Shown here one piece after another: positions 62,871-64,000 of a DNA stretch of 64,000 nucleotides. Source of the DNA: Fulvimonas sp. R45 (GTDB lineage Bacteria; Pseudomonadota; Gammaproteobacteria; Xanthomonadales; Rhodanobacteraceae). The position numbers and the translations under genes are program-made. Under the pieces are notes generated by a model that saw only the letters and a program-made list of their open reading frames with translations, made no database searches and was not told the origin of the DNA. Every line of letters begins with the position of its first letter. The stretch's first letter is position 1. The DNA lies in assembly GCF_030504985.1 (NCBI RefSeq), contig NZ_JASERU010000002.1:124001-188000 (forward strand), written 5' to 3'.

Positions 62871-63773
62871 TTACGACCGCCGCCAACCGGGCGGCACGAA
62901 CGCATGCCGCCGCCACGCTACGACCAGCAGCGCCACCGAACAGAGCGAGCAAAGCGCCAGCGCCACCACCGACGCCTCGGCGCCGAACGCGCCGCCGCTC
63001 AGCCAATCCGGCCCGGACCGTGTGGACACCAGCCAGCCGTCGGCATGCGTGCCGGACACCGGGATGCCGTAGACGGTGCCCTGCGCGATGTTCCATCCCG
63101 CATGCAGGCCAATGCAGGCCCACAGCGAGCGCGTGACGAGGTAGAGCAGGGCGAGCAGCACGCCCGCCTCGATGGCGATGGACGCCGAACTCCACAGCGT
63201 GGCGCCCGGGTTGAAGGCGTGCGCGCCGCCGAAGAACGCGGCCGAGATCACCAGCGCCCAGCCGCTGCCCAGGCCTTCCTCGAGGACGCGGAACAGTACG
63301 CCGCGCGTGATGATTTCCTCGGCGATGCCGGCACCGACGCCGGCACCGAGCACCTGGGGCAGCCAGTCCGCGTGCGCGTTCGTGCCGAGCACGTGGTAGC
63401 TGCCAGCCAACCACAGCACGCCGACCACGGCGCTGAACAGCGCCAGGCCGGCGACAAGGCCGCCCATGCCGAAGCCGGACGCGTCACGCGCCGATAGTTC
63501 GCCGAGCCGGCGCCTCTCGATGCCTTTCACCAGGATCACGTAGGCGACCAGCGCCGGCAGCAGTTCCATGGTCAGCAGCGCCAGCACGAAGTGCATGGAG
63601 CCGGCGGTCCGGGTGGTCCATCCCAGCGGCGCGACCACGGCATGCGCGGCAAGGCTCAGGATGGCCATGGTGACGGCGAAGAACACGATGCGCGCGCCGG
63701 GCGAGAACACCAGCCAGCGCTGCCAGCGCGGTACATCGGGTGGCGTGGCGAAGGCAACAGGGGCGGCGGGCAT
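62871..63773 (-). CDS. CPBP family intramembrane metalloprotease
   Basis: 300 residues with about eight hydrophobic helices. The three motifs of the CAAX-protease/bacteriocin-processing family are intact: Glu152-Glu153 and Arg157 in AEEIITRG, Phe181 and His185 in FFGGAHAF, and His224 to Asn228 in HAGWN. Some members process peptides, others act as chaperones or in bacteriocin self-immunity; no partner peptide gene is beside it. It is convergent with the DUF4442 gene. Confidence 0.88.
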   Translation of the reverse strand: MPAAPVAFATPPDVPRWQRWLVFSPGARIVFFAVTMAILSLAAHAVVAPLGWTTRTAGSMHFVLALLTMELLPALVAYVILVKGIERRRLGELSARDASGFGMGGLVAGLALFSAVVGVLWLAGSYHVLGTNAHADWLPQVLGAGVGAGIAEEIITRGVLFRVLEEGLGSGWALVISAAFFGGAHAFNPGATLWSSASIAIEAGVLLALLYLVTRSLWACIGLHAGWNIAQGTVYGIPVSGTHADGWLVSTRSGPDWLSGGAFGAEASVVALALCSLCSVALLVVAWRRHAFVPPGWRRS

Positions 63774-63852
63774 GGCGGCGCTTCCGTGGAAAACTGCAGA
63801 CTAGCAGGGAGCGGCAGTGGCTCCTCCCTCCGCGCGCTGTGGCCGTGCGGTG

Positions 63853-63963
63853 TTTGCGGCTCCTCCCCTGCGTGCAGGGGGAGGCCGGTGGGGGTAGCCG
63901 GGGCTTGTCGCGAGCTTGGGTGACCCCTCCCCAACCCTCCCCTGCGAGGCAGGGGAGGGGGCA
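63853..63963. repeat. Composite palindromic repeat, copy 2 (about 110 bp)
   Basis: CTCCTCCCCTGCGTGCAGG opens it, TGACCCCTCCCC lies in the middle and CCTCCCCTGCGAGGCAGGGG closes it, matching the repeat at 4274-4383 along its length. A third copy starts at about 63982 (GTTTGCGCTCCTCCCC) and is cut by the window end, so the units stand in tandem here. It occupies the gap after the CPBP gene start. Confidence 0.75.
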
Positions 63964-64000
63964 GGTCGCCGTGGTCGATGCGGTGTTTGCGCTCCTCCCC

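Overview
The window is high-GC proteobacterial DNA, densely coding on both strands. It holds no rRNA, tRNA or CRISPR array that I can see. Gene content and order point to the Xanthomonadales, most likely the Rhodanobacteraceae (Rhodanobacter/Dyella/Luteibacter-like). The main reason is that a metB-type gene and etfB/etfA flank a polysaccharide island, which is the well-known address of the lipopolysaccharide O-antigen locus in Xanthomonas and relatives. The exact genus is inference.

Layout. 1-4.2 kb: the 5' part of a cytochrome bo3 quinol oxidase operon (cyoA, cyoB cut by the window edge), divergent from an MHS-type transporter and a SURF1 assembly factor. 4.4-9.3 kb: a leftward sugar-nucleotide operon rfbB-rfbA-rfbC-rfbD (dTDP-L-rhamnose) followed by manC (GDP-mannose). 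9.5-27.4 kb: metB-like gene, then an ABC-transporter-type O-antigen island. The island holds wzm, wzt, a 1013-residue methyltransferase/coiled-coil/double-glycosyltransferase protein, a gtr-like trio (GT-C enzyme, GtrA, GtrB-like), UDP-GlcNAc 2-epimerase, two LtaS/OpgB-like phosphoglycerol transferases facing each other, a small lipoprotein, a PmtA-like methyltransferase and a GT4 enzyme. 27.5-33.2 kb: etfA, etfB and ETF-quinone oxidoreductase, with a bifunctional glycosyltransferase lodged between them.

33.4-41.4 kb: an amidase, sulfate activation (cysD, cysNC), a DegT-family sugar aminotransferase, an AlkB-like dioxygenase and glycine cleavage gcvT/gcvH. 41.9-43.8 kb: a MetJ repressor domain fused to a histone-H1-like Lys/Ala tail, preceded by tandem met-box-like sites, then a TonB-like protein with a coiled-coil linker. 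43.9-50.1 kb: beta-lactamase-fold hydrolase, Tlc-like transporter, CBS protein, GT2, mtgA and hslO. 50.1-56.1 kb: a GAF-GAF-GGDEF-EAL protein, a secreted beta-rich orphan, and an ECF sigma / membrane regulator / DUF4097 operon. 56.3-63.8 kb: PEP carboxykinase, then a lipid-metabolism neighbourhood (TetR regulator divergent from an alpha/beta hydrolase, fadE, DUF4442 protein) and a CPBP membrane protease.

The sugar-nucleotide operon, the island and its methyltransferases and phosphoglycerol transferases read as one programme for building, capping, exporting and decorating a surface polysaccharide. Non-coding space is small. Most of it holds terminator hairpins and dispersed palindromic repeats; one composite repeat of about 108 bp occurs near both ends of the window. 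The finding I consider most unusual is the MetJ-H1 fusion with its putative autoregulatory operator.
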